DNA of 64,000 bases from Salvelinus alpinus (lineage: Eukaryota > Chordata > Actinopteri > Salmoniformes > Salmonidae), in assembly GCF_045679555.1 (NCBI RefSeq), contig NC_092091.1, positions 12,797,918-12,861,917 of the forward strand. The letters are read 5' to 3'. Positions 1-10,505 of this stretch are shown in pieces. The notes beneath the pieces are model-generated. The model made no database searches. It was not told the DNA's origin and saw only the letters and a list, made by a program, of their open reading frames with translations. The translations under genes were made by a program, and so were the position numbers. How positions within the stretch are numbered: position 1 is the stretch's first letter; each line of letters opens with the position of its first letter.

Positions 1-85
1 GGCATGTCGACAGATGTTTCACCTAGTTGACTCGGATTCGAACCAGCAACCTTTCGGCTCTTAACCGCTAGGCTACCTGGCTGCT
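1..85 (-). repeat. tRNA-derived SINE head
   Basis: Read on the minus strand, the segment contains an A-box-like stretch (TAGCCTAGCGGTTAAG) followed by a perfect B box, GGTTCGAATCC. This is the internal RNA polymerase III promoter layout of a tRNA-derived SINE. Only the head is present, because the element runs off the left edge. It lacks a full cloverleaf context and is not a functional tRNA gene. Family assignment within salmonid SINEs is not attempted. Confidence 0.6.
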
Positions 86-362
86 GTTTTAGACGACATT
101 GTCTTTTGTGGATCTATTTCATTCTCTTTATTTAAGTCTTAAAGCTGCAATATGTAACTTTTTGGGCAACCCAACAAAATTCACATAGAAATGTTAGTTA
201 TAGATCTGTCATTCTCGTTGAAAGCAAGTATAAGACGTGGTAGATCTTTTCTAAGTGCGCTATTTCTATGCTTGCCATTAAGTTTTGTTTTTGCGTCTTG
301 TTTTTGGTTTTGTACACCAACTTCAAACTGCTGAAAATACAATATTTTTGGTAATTGAAAAT

Positions 363-1055
363 ATATACTGAACAAAAATATAAACGCAACAGGGATAGGC
401 CCACCCTCTTGGGAGCCAGGCCCACCCACTAGGGAGCAAGGGCCAGCCAATTAGAATGAGTTTTTCACCATGAAAGAGCTTTATTACAGACAGAAATACT
501 CCTTAGTTTCATCAGTTGTCCGAGTGGCTGGTCTCAGTCGATCCCGCAGGTGAAGAAGCCGGATGTGGATGTCCTGTGCTGGTGTGGTTACACGTGTTCT
601 GCGGTTGTGAGGCCGGTTGGAGTTACTGCCAAATTCTCTAACACGACATTATGGTAGAGAAATTAACATTAAATTCTTTGGCAACAGCACTGGTGGACAT
701 TCCTGCAGTCAGCATGCCAATTGCACTCTCCCTCAACACTTGAGACATCTGTGGCATTGTGTTGTGTGACAAAACTGCACGTTTTAGTGGCCTTTAACTG
801 TCCCCAGCACAAGGTGCACTTGTGTAATGATCATGCTGTTTAATCAGCTTTTTGATATGCCACACCTGTCAGGTGCATGTATTATTTTGGCAAAGGAGAA
901 ATGCTCACTAACAGGTATCTAAACAAATTCGTGGCCAAAATTTGAGAGAAATAAACTTTTTGTGCGTATGGAACATTTATGTGATCTTTTATATCAGCTC
1001 ATGAAACACGGGACCAACATTTTACATGCTGCGTTCATATTTTTGTTCAGTATAT
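363..1055. mobile_element. Non-autonomous DNA transposon with about 28-bp TIRs
   Basis: The ends are inverted copies of each other: tactgaacaaaaatataaac on the left, and its complement with one mismatch around 1030-1055. TA dinucleotides border the ends, as expected for Tc1/mariner-type insertion. The 0.7-kb interior has no long ORF. Short stretches look like a decayed Tc1-type transposase read on the minus strand, but frames are broken. I infer a dead internal-deletion derivative. Confidence 0.7.
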
Positions 1056-1550
1056 TTCACAGTGGTTTAGATGGTACAATGATTTTCTACACTATACTTG
1101 CTTGTTTTTTCACAAATTGAAATCAGGCGAACGATTAGAATTTTAGCAACCAGGAAATGGCTAAGAGATTTCTGCATAGTGCACCTTTAACTGATGACCT
1201 GGAATCAAATTAAAAACATTTAAGCACAGCCCATTGTCTCCTCTAGTTCATATTCCTTTAATCAACAAGTGACTGAATGTTTGAAAAATACATTAGAATT
1301 ATGCATTAATCAATTGACTTGATTGATTAGCTTTGAGTCCTCACAATAGGCTTTATTTTTGCATAAAACTGTATACTGAATGTACTTTCAAACTGCCGGA
1401 AGAAGTTTTGTAGAACCTTTAAAGTAACTGTCCAATGAAAATGTCCCTTTTAAAAGTTAATATTATTTTAACTCATACCCAAATAATGTTGTTGACTCAC
1501 CCTATACAAAGCATAAATTAGAGAAAAATCACTTCAAAACCCCACCTCAA

Positions 1551-1703
1551 TCAGTGGAGGCTGTTGAGGGGAGGACGGCTCATAATAATGGCTGGAATGG
1601 TGTGATTGGAACGGCAAACATGGAAACCATGTGTTTGATGTATTAGATACCATTCCAGCTATTCTGCTCGAGCCATTACCATGAGCCCGTTCTCCTCAAT
1701 TAA
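1551..1703. mobile_element. Fold-back MITE
   Basis: This is a short inverted-repeat element. One arm reads gaggacggctcataataatg and the other ends with an imperfect complement, ccattaccatgagcccg. A central palindrome, catggaaaccatg, marks the middle. There is no coding potential. A related element lies at 35,648-35,829. Confidence 0.65.
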
Positions 1704-1765
1704 CATATATAATTACCATATTTTGAAAGGAAAACTATTTCACTCATATTGTAAATAATTATACA

Positions 1766-3893
1766 GTGCCTTTCGAAAGTATTCACATCCCTTGACTTTT
1801 TCCACATTTAGTTGTGATACAAAGTGGGATTAAAATTGATTTAATTGTCAGTTTTGGTCAACAATCTATACAAAATAGTTATAGTTTCTTTGGCACCTGT
1901 AATATTTATTACGTGATTAAACTAATCATGTAAATGTAATTAACTAGGTAGTCGGGGCACTAAGGAAAATCTTCAGATTACATAGTTATCATTTTCCTAA
2001 TATAACTCTTCAGATATTTAAATATCTGATCAGTTAGTCTTCTTATTCATGAATTATTATTTACCTCACGTCAGTCTCATTCCAAACGTCATACATTGTT
2101 GGTTATCTGCACTAACCCAGCCTTTACTATGAATCATCCATTCACCAATTGCCTTAATCATTTATTTATTTACTAACTAAATAATCACAGAAATGCATAA
2201 ACAAACAACAGTAGTTATTAGTTACTAACACAGGATAGGAAAGATTCCCTAGGGGGCTAATCAATATGACGGCTTGGTGAACAAAGGGAAGTGGGTGTGG
2301 ACTGAGCGAGAGCGGGAAAGACAAAAGGGATAACTACACACACAGTTGATAATCATATTAATTGAAATGCTAATCCTTTGCACATGAACGCTCACTCATT
2401 CGGGAATAATTGCAATCAATATATATTTACGCCCAGGTGTCGTCGTGATCTCTATTGGCATCGTCAGTCCGTCTGCTGGAGAGTCAATTCATCCACGTTT
2501 CTCTCTCTGAAGATCAAAGTCTTTCGTGGTTAGAATGATTACTTTAGAGTACCATTCAGAAATGTTTTCATAGAATAGATGTTTCGGCGGTTGTCAGTAA
2601 TCGCATCCCAGGTTTGCATAATTTCTAGCTGCAGACTAGTAATTAGTATCTAAGATTTGCTCGTATTCTGTAGCGATCGATAGTTTCAGAGTTTAACCAT
2701 TTCCAGCCGTGTAGCCAATGCTTCACGTGGTATGGTTAGGAATTCAATAACTATTCGCAATCACAGCTAACGCTGTGGGTTTGCTCAGTCTTGGTACTCA
2801 AACCTGTGCCACCTCAGCTTACACCAAGGTATGCATGGTCTTAAGAGGATTTCCTCAGGAGGGGTTTTTATTCGTAACAGTAGAAAAGGCGGTTCTATGA
2901 TGCCTGATCATGTCTGTGCTCACCGGGGCGGGCCAATGACTTAGTTAAACTTTAAAGGGAATACAATTCTCTCACATTAAAGGTTTGACATCACATGACA
3001 TCATTTCACAAATAGTTTAATCTTTACTCATTCAGTTTATACAAGAATTAGATGCAAACTCCGTAATTGAGAAATATACATTCAGAGATATAGTTATGTG
3101 TGTTTTCTGTCCTCTCTGAGGTCACCAAATGAAACACACTCGTCATACCCGTCCCTTAAGTGTCCACTGACCATTCCCACCTTCTCACAAGTGGACCTTT
3201 TGTTTCAAATTCCCATTTTGGGGATTTAGGAGTTCGCCATGTGAAATCATTTGTTCTTTCTGTGTCTCTCCTTCTGCATGGCCAGGGGGAGAGTCTCCGC
3301 CAGGAATTGATGGCCTGAGATAACAGAACCTGTGTGTAGGAGAGGGTGAGAGAGAGGGCAACGCCATGATCTATACCCAGAAAGGGCCACGTCATGACAT
3401 ACTCAAAGTGGAAGATGCATTCTAACGTTTAAAAAAAATGTATGAAAAATAAAACACTAACTTCACCATCTACCAATCAGTGCTATTCTTTGCGAGGCAT
3501 TGAATAACCTCCCTGGTCTTTGTGGTTGAATCTGTGCTTGAAAATCATTACTCGATTGAAGACCTTACAGATAATTGTATGTGTGGGGTACAGAGATGGA
3601 GCAGTCATTCAAAAATCATGTTAACCACTATTATTAAACACAGAATGAATCCGTGTAACTTATGTGACTTGTTTAGCAAATTTTTACTCTTGAATGTATT
3701 TAGGTTTGCCATAACAAATGGGGTTGAATGATTATTTTTTTATCCCCCCAAAAATGTCACTTTGACAATGTGGAGTATTGTGTGTAGATCAGTGACACGC
3801 AATCTCAATGTAATCAATTTTAAATGAAGCTGCTGTAACACAGCAAAACGTGGAAAGAGTCAAGGGGTGTGAATACTTTCTGAAAGCACTGTA
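1766..3893. mobile_element. Tc1-like element interrupted by a 1.5-kb insertion
   Basis: The left terminus (acagtgcctttcgaaagtat, 1766) and right terminus (tactttctgaaagcactgta, ending about 3893) are inverted copies of the same Tc1-like TIR. The right interior (about 3410-3890) matches other Tc1-like copies in this window, for example at 21.4-21.8 kb. No transposase reading frame survives. Unrelated sequence separates the two halves and is annotated on its own. Confidence 0.7.
1882..3402. mobile_element. Unclassified 1.5-kb insertion inside a Tc1-like element
   Basis: This block interrupts a Tc1-like element between two pieces that are otherwise contiguous in the family. It has no inverted ends that I can see. 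A stretch from about 1899 (TG...) to 3399 (...CA) would fit a solo LTR, but I found no matching target-site duplication. Minus-strand ORFs of 60-79 codons at its right end show no recognisable domain. I recall similar DNA recurring in salmonid genomes but cannot name the family. Confidence 0.4.
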
Positions 3894-4202
3894 GATGCCA
3901 TGTCACAATACATTGGAAAATTACGTTGAAACAACCTTAACTGAACCACTTTGTGCCCTGTGGGTTTTGTGTGTTTGCGCCTCTCTCCCTAAATGTACTT
4001 CGCTATTAGACATCGTACACAAACATGCCCCTTAAATACTTTCCGAAGGCACTGTAAGTCATATTTAATAGAAATCGGGAAACACTGGACAGTTACCTTA
4101 AGGCAAGTGGTTGTTTTCCTGTAAGGATACCTTATCCTGGAGAGGTAAACAGCAATTATCAGCAATTAGTAACACACAAAGCATGACAAAACATAAACAG
4201 GC

Positions 4203-5592
4203 TTTTAAAAACTGTAATATCACATTTACATAAGTATTCAGACCCTTTACTCAGTACTTTGTTGAAGCACATTTGGCAGCGATTACAGCTTCGAGTCTTC
4301 TTGGGTATGACGCTACAAGCTTGGCACACCTGTATTTGGGGAGTTTCTCCCACTCTTCTCTGCAGATCCTCTCAAGCATTGTCAGATTGGATAGGGAGCA
4401 TCGCTGCACAGCTATTTTCAGGTCTTTCCAGGAATGTTCGATTGGGTTAAAGTTCGGTCTCTGGCTGAGCCACTCAAGGACAATAAGAGACTTGTCCCGA
4501 AGCCACTCATGTGCTGTCCTGTTGGAAGGTGAACCTTTGCCCCAGTCTGAGGTCCGGAGCACTCTGGAGCAGGTTTTCATCAAGGATCTCTTGATGTACT
4601 TTGCTCCGGTCATCTTCCCTCGATCCTGACTTGTCAACCAGTCCCTGCTGCTGAAAAACATCCCCACTGCATGATGCTGCCACCACTGTGCTTCACCGTA
4701 GGGATGGTGCCAGGTTTCTCCAGACGTGACACTTGGCATTCAGGCCAAAGAGTTCAATATTGGTTTCTTTAGACCAGAGAATCTTGTTTCTCATGGTCTG
4801 AGAGTCCTTTAGGTGCCTTTTGGCAAACTCCAAGCGGGCTGTCGTGCCTTTTACTGAGAAGTGGCTTCCGTCTGGCCACTCTACCTTAAAGGCCTGATTG
4901 GTGGAGTGCTGCAGAGAGGGTTGTCCTTCTGGAAGATTATCCCATCTCCACAGAGGAACTCTGGAGCTCTGTCAGAGAAACAGTCGGGTTCTCGGTCACC
5001 TCCCTGACCAAAGCCCTTCTCCCCCAATTGCTCAGTTTGGCCGGACGGTCAGCCCTAGGAAGAGTCTTGGTGGTTCCAAACTTCTTCAATTTAAGAATGA
5101 TGAAGGCCACTGTGTTCTTGGGGACCTTCAATGCTGCAGAAACGTTTTGGTACCATTCCCCAGATCTGTGCCTTGACACAATCCCGTCTCTGCGCTCTAC
5201 GGACAATTCCTTCGACTTCATGGCTTGGTTTTTGCTCTGACATTCACTGTCAACTGTGGGCCCTTATATAGACAGGTGTGTGCCTTTCAAAAACATGTCG
5301 AATCAATTTAATTTACAGGTGGACTCCAATCAAGCTGTAGAAATATCTCAAGGATGATCAATGGAAACAGGACACACCTGAGCTCAATTTCCAGTTAAAC
5401 AAGGTATCTGTTTTTATTTTTAATAAATGTGCAAACAATTTGAAAAACCTGATTTCGCTTTGTCATTATGGGTTATTGTATGTAGACTGATGCTGAAAAT
5501 ATTTTATTTAATCCATTTTGGAATAAGGCTGTAACGTAACAAAATGTGGAAAAAGTCAAGGGGTCTGAATACTTTCCGAATGCACTGTATAT
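4203..5592 (-). mobile_element. Tc1-like element, left end lost
   Basis: The right terminus (5535-5592) carries the TIR gtctgaatactttccgaatg-cactgta. The left terminus is missing and the homology begins abruptly near 4203. The interior is a minus-strand Tc1 transposase pseudogene (4251-5221). A stray 22-bp TIR fragment, ctttccgaaggcactgtaag (4037-4056), lies just to the left and may be a remnant of another copy. Confidence 0.8.
4251..5221 (-). pseudogene. Tc1-like transposase pseudogene
   Basis: The N-terminal part (94 codons, start at 5221, reading MKSKELSVERRDGIVSRHRS) is the paired-like helix-turn-helix DNA-binding region of Tc1 transposases. The C-terminal part (162 codons, 4251-4739) includes NFNPIEHSWKDLK, the region around the last acidic residue of the DDE/D catalytic core. 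Between them (4740-4936) the frame is broken, so no complete transposase can be made. The ancestral enzyme cut and pasted the element using its TIRs. This copy is dead. Confidence 0.8.
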
Positions 5593-5832
5593 GTAACAGT
5601 ATAGCTTCCGTCCCTTTCCTTGCCCCTACCTGGGCTCAAACCAGGGACCCTCTGCACACATAGACAACAGCCACCCTCGAAGCATCGTTACCCATCGCTC
5701 CACAAAAGCCGCGGCCCTTGCAGTGCAAAGGGAACAACTACTTCAAGGTCTCAGAGCGAGTGACGTCACCGATTGAAACGCTATTAGCGCGCACCCCGCT
5801 AACTAGCTAGCCATTTCACATCGGTTACATAT
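5585..5832 (-). repeat. Short interspersed element with tRNA-like boxes, copy 1
   Basis: The element starts with tgtaaca and ends with ggttaca, a short terminal inversion. Read on the minus strand it carries ggtttgagcccagg, a B-box-like motif. A second copy in the opposite orientation is at 40,226-40,430 and shares long identical stretches such as ctaactagctagccatttca. It may be a tRNA-derived SINE or a small transposon that captured one. Confidence 0.6.
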
Positions 5833-5848
5833 GTATACATGACATTCT

Positions 5849-6275
5849 AGACGATTCTGTACTTCCAACTTTATTGCCACAGTTTGGGGAAGGCCCTTTC
5901 CAGTTTCTTCATGACAATGCCCCTGTGCACAAAGTGACGTCCATACAGAAATCGAGATCGTTGTCTAAGAACTTGATTGGCCTGCACAGAGCCCTGATCT
6001 CAACCCTATCGAACACCTTTGGGATAAATAGTAACACTGACTGCGAGCCAGGCCTAATCACTCAACAACAGTGCCCGACCTCACTAATGCTCTTGTGGCT
6101 GAATGGAAGGAAGTCCCCACAGCAATGTTCCAACATCTAGTGGAAAGTCTTCCCAGAAGAGTGGAGGCTGTTATAGCAGCAAAGGGGGACCAACTCCATA
6201 TTAATGCCCATGATTTTGGAATGAGATGTACGACGAGCGGTGTACATATACTTTTGGACATGTAGTGTATCTATC
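5849..6275 (+). pseudogene. Tc1-like transposase fragment, 3' half of an element
   Basis: On the plus strand this is the distal half of a Tc1-like element of a second family, the one also present at 26,127-27,371. Broken frames encode the last catalytic region (motif LHDNAPVHK, then PNRT-like and NALVAEWKE) and end in the TIR cttttggacatgtagtgtat near 6270. The 5' half and left TIR are absent. The fragment abuts the presumed promoter region of the zinc-finger gene. Confidence 0.75.
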
Positions 6276-6458
6276 CCATATCAGAACTCTATCCAGCTAG
6301 CGGCGCTGTTGTCCGTTTCAGGCTAGCTACCCGCTGACAAACACTAAAGAACAAGACAACAAGGAAGTAGAATGTTTGTTTTGAATTTGCAACAGGCACA
6401 TTCCTTACGTGGATTTTAGACGCAGTTAACCGAATACCTAAATCTCAGTCCACTGAAA

Positions 6459-7619
6459 ATGGCAAAATTACAGTCTTTGAGTGTGTTTGTTAATACGCGT
6501 TTAACAGTGGCTACCGTAGAGATTATGGGGGCAGTAGAGAAAGTGGTAGCGGAGTACCAGGAGGAGATTTCCCGATCTAAAGTGGAGAATGACCGGCTAC
6601 GCAGACTGCTGCGGATCAGACCGGAGATGAAACGATGTAGAACAGACTCCCTCCAGTTCTCGCTTACCGTCTCCGAGGAGGAGGTTAACCCAGTGCAGCA
6701 GCAATGTGACCAGGAGGAATGGAACTCCAGTCTGAAGACGGATGACCCAGAGCCCATGCAGATTAAAGAGGAAGATGAGGAAGTCGGGACCACTCAGGCG
6801 GCAGGGCAGCTTCAAGGGCTGGAGCCTGACATTGTAGAGTTCATGTTCACTCCTTCCTGTGTGAAAAGTGATTGTGATCAGGACGACCTACTTCAGTCCT
6901 TGACTCTTTCCCAAACCAAGACTGTGGAGAACAGAGAGAGTGACTCCAAAGAATTGGATCTCAAACCTTTTGGCACAGTGACCCACCTCTGCAATCCTCA
7001 TGACCCTCGAGATAATCAAGACAATGTCTCCAGCCACAGCTCAGCTGCAAGCAGTGATCTAGTAGGATTTGACATAAGCCCACCATTGGATCCCAACCCA
7101 CCATTGAGGAAACCCAGCACCACGCCTAAAAAACATGACTGCGGGAAAATATTAAATTGCAAGGGGACCCTGAACAGGCATATACAGACCTCCACAGGAG
7201 AAAAATCATTTAGCTGTGACAACTGCAGGAAAAGCTTCAGTCGCAAGGATACCCTTAACATGCATATACGGACTCACACAGGAGAGAAACCATTTGTCTG
7301 TGGTGACTGCGGGAAAAGCTTCAGACAGAAGGCTACCCTTAACAGGCATATACGGACTCACACAGGAGAAAAACCATTTAGCTGTGGTGCCTGTGGGAAA
7401 AGCTTCAACCATAAGGGAAACCTAACTGTTCATTTACTGACTCACACAGGAGAGACACCTTTTACCTGTGGGGACTGCGGGAAAAGCTTCAGACAGAAAT
7501 ATAGCCTTAAAAAGCATATATCGACTCACATAGGAGAGACATTTAACTGTGCTCACTGCAGGATAAGCTTCAGACACAAAGTGAACCTGGATAGTCATAT
7601 ACTTGCCTTCCACAAATAA
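6459..7619 (+). CDS. C2H2 zinc-finger protein, single-exon, 386 aa
   Basis: This is an intact 386-residue ORF. Residues 1-52 form a predicted amphipathic coiled coil (AVEKVVAEYQEE, NDRLRRLLRI) that I recognise as the usual N-terminus of a fish-expanded zinc-finger family. Residues 53-225 are acidic and Ser-rich linker, including a PMQIKEEDEE stretch. Five canonical C2H2 fingers follow, with ligands C253/C256/H269/H273, C281/C284/H297/H301, C309/C312/H325/H329, C337/C340/H353/H357 and C364/C367/H380/H385, mostly joined by TGEKPF-type linkers. A sixth finger (about 226-245) has lost its first Cys and last His. The likely role is sequence-specific nuclear DNA binding; the target is unknown. The start is the first ATG of the conserved N-terminus. 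No intron separates the N-terminal module from the fingers. It could be a retrocopy. Confidence 0.9.
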   Translation: MAKLQSLSVFVNTRLTVATVEIMGAVEKVVAEYQEEISRSKVENDRLRRLLRIRPEMKRCRTDSLQFSLTVSEEEVNPVQQQCDQEEWNSSLKTDDPEPMQIKEEDEEVGTTQAAGQLQGLEPDIVEFMFTPSCVKSDCDQDDLLQSLTLSQTKTVENRESDSKELDLKPFGTVTHLCNPHDPRDNQDNVSSHSSAASSDLVGFDISPPLDPNPPLRKPSTTPKKHDCGKILNCKGTLNRHIQTSTGEKSFSCDNCRKSFSRKDTLNMHIRTHTGEKPFVCGDCGKSFRQKATLNRHIRTHTGEKPFSCGACGKSFNHKGNLTVHLLTHTGETPFTCGDCGKSFRQKYSLKKHISTHIGETFNCAHCRISFRHKVNLDSHILAFHK

Positions 7620-7680
7620 ACAAAACAGAATGAAAACAAAAAGAAGAAAATGTAACAAACATCTTCTGTCAGGAGTTAGT

Positions 7681-7790
7681 AATAAAAATGCAGGATATGG
7701 ACTTCACTGTTAGGAAAGCAAAATTCTAGATCACTCATGTTGTAGGTTTAAGGTATTTACTTTTGTAAAATGTTCTATGTAAATAAAATG
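7681..7790 (+). terminator. Candidate poly(A) signals of the zinc-finger gene
   Basis: AATAAA hexamers occur at about 7681 and 7781, 60 and 160 nt after the stop codon. Either could direct 3' end formation. No genomic poly(A) tract follows, so the 3' end gives no direct sign of retroposition. Confidence 0.5.
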
Positions 7791-8081
7791 TTATTTGAAT
7801 TACGATATTATGATCAAACAGTTAAAAAGGGCAATGGAAACACTTTAGGAAGTAAATCTCAGCAAAGAGATGTAATCAGTCAACTAATACCCTACAATAC
7901 TTTAACATAAAAACATCTCTGTATTAAGTATTTTGATCGTCGACAAGGTTAATTTGAGCTATGGTCGGCGCCATTTTTAATTGCCATAGTAACGACTGAC
8001 GCCAGTGCGTCACTGCCAGGAATCAGTAAATTGTCTGGTATTGAATTTTCGCGCGGAGAGTGAATCGAAGAGTACAAGGAC

Positions 8082-10220
8082 ATGATGTCAACAACAATTA
8101 GTAATTCAGACATGAACTGTATAGCGCCAGGCTGTACGAATTGGCTCCAAAAAATATATATCGGGTAGGTACCATCGGCTGTCCAAGGACCCACAACTTT
8201 TGAAGAAGTGTCTCCATGTCCTAAAGAAAGGAAGGACGTGTCAGCTCGAGCTAGCAAGATCTGTAGGCAGCACTTCGCGGAGAAATACTTTGCGATGAAG
8301 GGCACGTTCGATACGGCAACTGGGAGTTTCAGAATGTAAAGGAGTCCTAAACCTACGTTGAAGCCCTCTGCTTGCCCCTCCATCTTCAATTTCGAGGGTT
8401 ATGGTGTACAGTAGGGGTTACCGACCGACCATCATCAACATCGCTGACTTCGGAGTCCAGCTAAACGTCGGATTGAGGGTCAATGGAGCCTGGTAACGTT
8501 AACCGACCATGAGTCATGTTTGTTGTTGACTAGGCTACGGTTAGACCCTGGATAACTTTGTTGTAACTGAGTGGCGCAACTGAAGTTGACATAGCTAATG
8601 TTCGCTGAAAAATACATTTTCCTGTATTTGCTGTGTGTGTGTTGACAGCATACATGACTGGTAGCTTGTTAACGCACACTGATATATTTGGGTTCAGTTG
8701 TCTTAATCTTAATAAAACATTTGTTTGTTTTCAGGATTATATTTTCATCCCTGAAAAGGTTTTCATCCTGGAGATTGTGCAAGAGGAGGTACATGCAAAT
8801 CCATGTTATTTCTAAGGCTATTGTTTGTTTATTTCAAGACACAATCTGTCATCCCTGATGCCATTTTCAATATTTAAAATTGACAATATACAGTATATGC
8901 AGTGACTCTTGAATATAACTAAAGCTTAATAGATGCCTTAATATTTTTACACCAACAGGAAAGAATGGTTAGTACAGCATGCCAAACAAACCCCTGGTTG
9001 CCAGATTGTTCCTGTGCTGCGGTGGAAAAAAGCTCCACCGGGACCATAACTAAAGAGCTCGAGGCCCAGCTAGATTGCTCTCACCACCATCAGTATACAA
9101 CCGAGTCCTGCCCCTATTGGCCACAGAGCTGACAGAGAGTGAGATGAGTGAAGACCAGGAGTCGCTGTATGAACCTGAGAGCTCAGACACACAATCATCA
9201 CAGTGCGAACCAAGAGATACAATCGAAGAGTGTGTGCAAGATCAGAAATACATAGTCTTTGATAGCAAGCTGAAGGAGTTGTTCAATGTCTGCCATGAGC
9301 CAGGATGTCGAGCTGGTGTCATCATCCCTGAAAATAAATGGTTTTGCCATCACCATGGAGACAGTGTTGTGGGCCACAGGAGGAAGTGGGAGTCCCAGAC
9401 CAGAGTGGGAAAGTTGTTTGCAGGTAGTGCCATCAGCAGTCTGTCTTCCTTACTGGTGGCTCCCACTCCACATTTGTGGAAACATGTCACCTCCTCAGCC
9501 TGGTGCCCATGTCGCTGCGTCAGTTTGCAATCCAACAGCATATCTACATTGTGCGAGAGGTCAACCACATGTGGACCCACCACACGTATGCCATTCTGGC
9601 TACAATTGGTGACAGTCCACTGATCGTATCTGGAGACGCATGGTGTGATTTCTCCAGGCCACTCTGCTTCCCACCTGTTCCTCCTCCAGGAGACTGCATG
9701 TTACCAAGGTGAAGAATAGTTACTGTTTGGAGACGGAGGGATTAGAGAGATGCCTGCAACACATTGAGGTAAGGTATAGCCTAACCTATCTTTTTTTAGC
9801 TGTAAGTGTGTATTTGGTGGATGTATGAAGAGCACGTAGGTACCTTTTTTAGGATAATAATAATAAAATCATTATTACTAACAGGCCCATGGATGCAGTA
9901 TTGAAACCTTGGCCACTGACAGGCATCCAAGTGTGAGGTTGCACTTGAAGGGCTCATATCTGGCATGAGTATGACCTGTGGCACATTGCCAAAGGTATGT
10001 TCAAGTCAGTGACTCAGGGGTCTCATTTACTCCCTGTGTCTCAGGTACTGCCATGGGTGAGGGCAGTAACTCACCACTTGTGGTATTGTGCCACCACTGC
10101 TGGTTGGAGTGTCCAGGTGCTAGCAGAAAAGTGGATCACCGCAGTTCACCTCATCACCAATGAACACCAGTGGGTCACTGGAGGCACACTGAACTGCTGT
10201 GAGCACCCCCTACACACCTG
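8082..10220 (+). pseudogene. THAP-domain gene, degraded, at least four exons
   Basis: Exon A (8082-8390) encodes a THAP zinc-binding domain of the C2CH type. Ligands are Cys at 8118 and 8133 (NCIAPGC) and Cys/His at 8262 and 8271 (CRQHF), and the domain-closing AVPTIF-like box reads ACPSIF at 8370-8387. It is broken by a stop at 8166, two frame changes (before 8170 and before 8262) and a stop at 8337. A possible small exon follows at 8736-8790 after a good acceptor. A long exon (about 8960-9770, ending at gtaagg) reads KYIVFDSKLKELF and RKWESQ...VGKLFAG. A third (9884-9992) has TDRHPSV and, after a frame change, YDLWHIAK. A fourth (10,045-10,220) has the WITAVHLIT region. I recognise this as a multi-copy fish family of unknown function. 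Conserved acidic residues resemble a transposase-like core, but that is speculative. Confidence 0.65.
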
Positions 10221-10261
10221 AAGAAGGAACAGGATGAACACATTGTCAGCAGCTTTTGAGG

Positions 10262-10505
10262 CAGTGAGGGGAAAAAGTCCTCGAATCAAATGTTATTGGT
10301 CATACACACATATTTAACAGATGTTATTGCGGGTGTGGCTAAATGCTTGTGTTCCTAGCTCCAACAGTGCTGTAATATCTAACAATTCACAACAATACAC
10401 ACATCTAAAAGTAAAATAATGGAATTAAGAAATATATAAATATTAGGACAAGCAATGTAGGCGTGGCATTGACTAGAATACAGTAGAATACTATATTTAT
10501 ATATC
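10262..10505 (-). mobile_element. LINE 3' fragment, part 1
   Basis: This begins at cgaatcaaatgttattggtc, a sequence I recognise as the terminal part of a common salmonid LINE in antisense orientation. It is separated from the next part of the same element (11,435-11,710) by a Tc1-like insertion. There is no coding frame in this segment. Confidence 0.55.

Noticed and set aside
7949-8389. 146-codon minus-strand ORF
   Set aside because: It is antisense to the decayed THAP domain, which has a clear family match on the plus strand.
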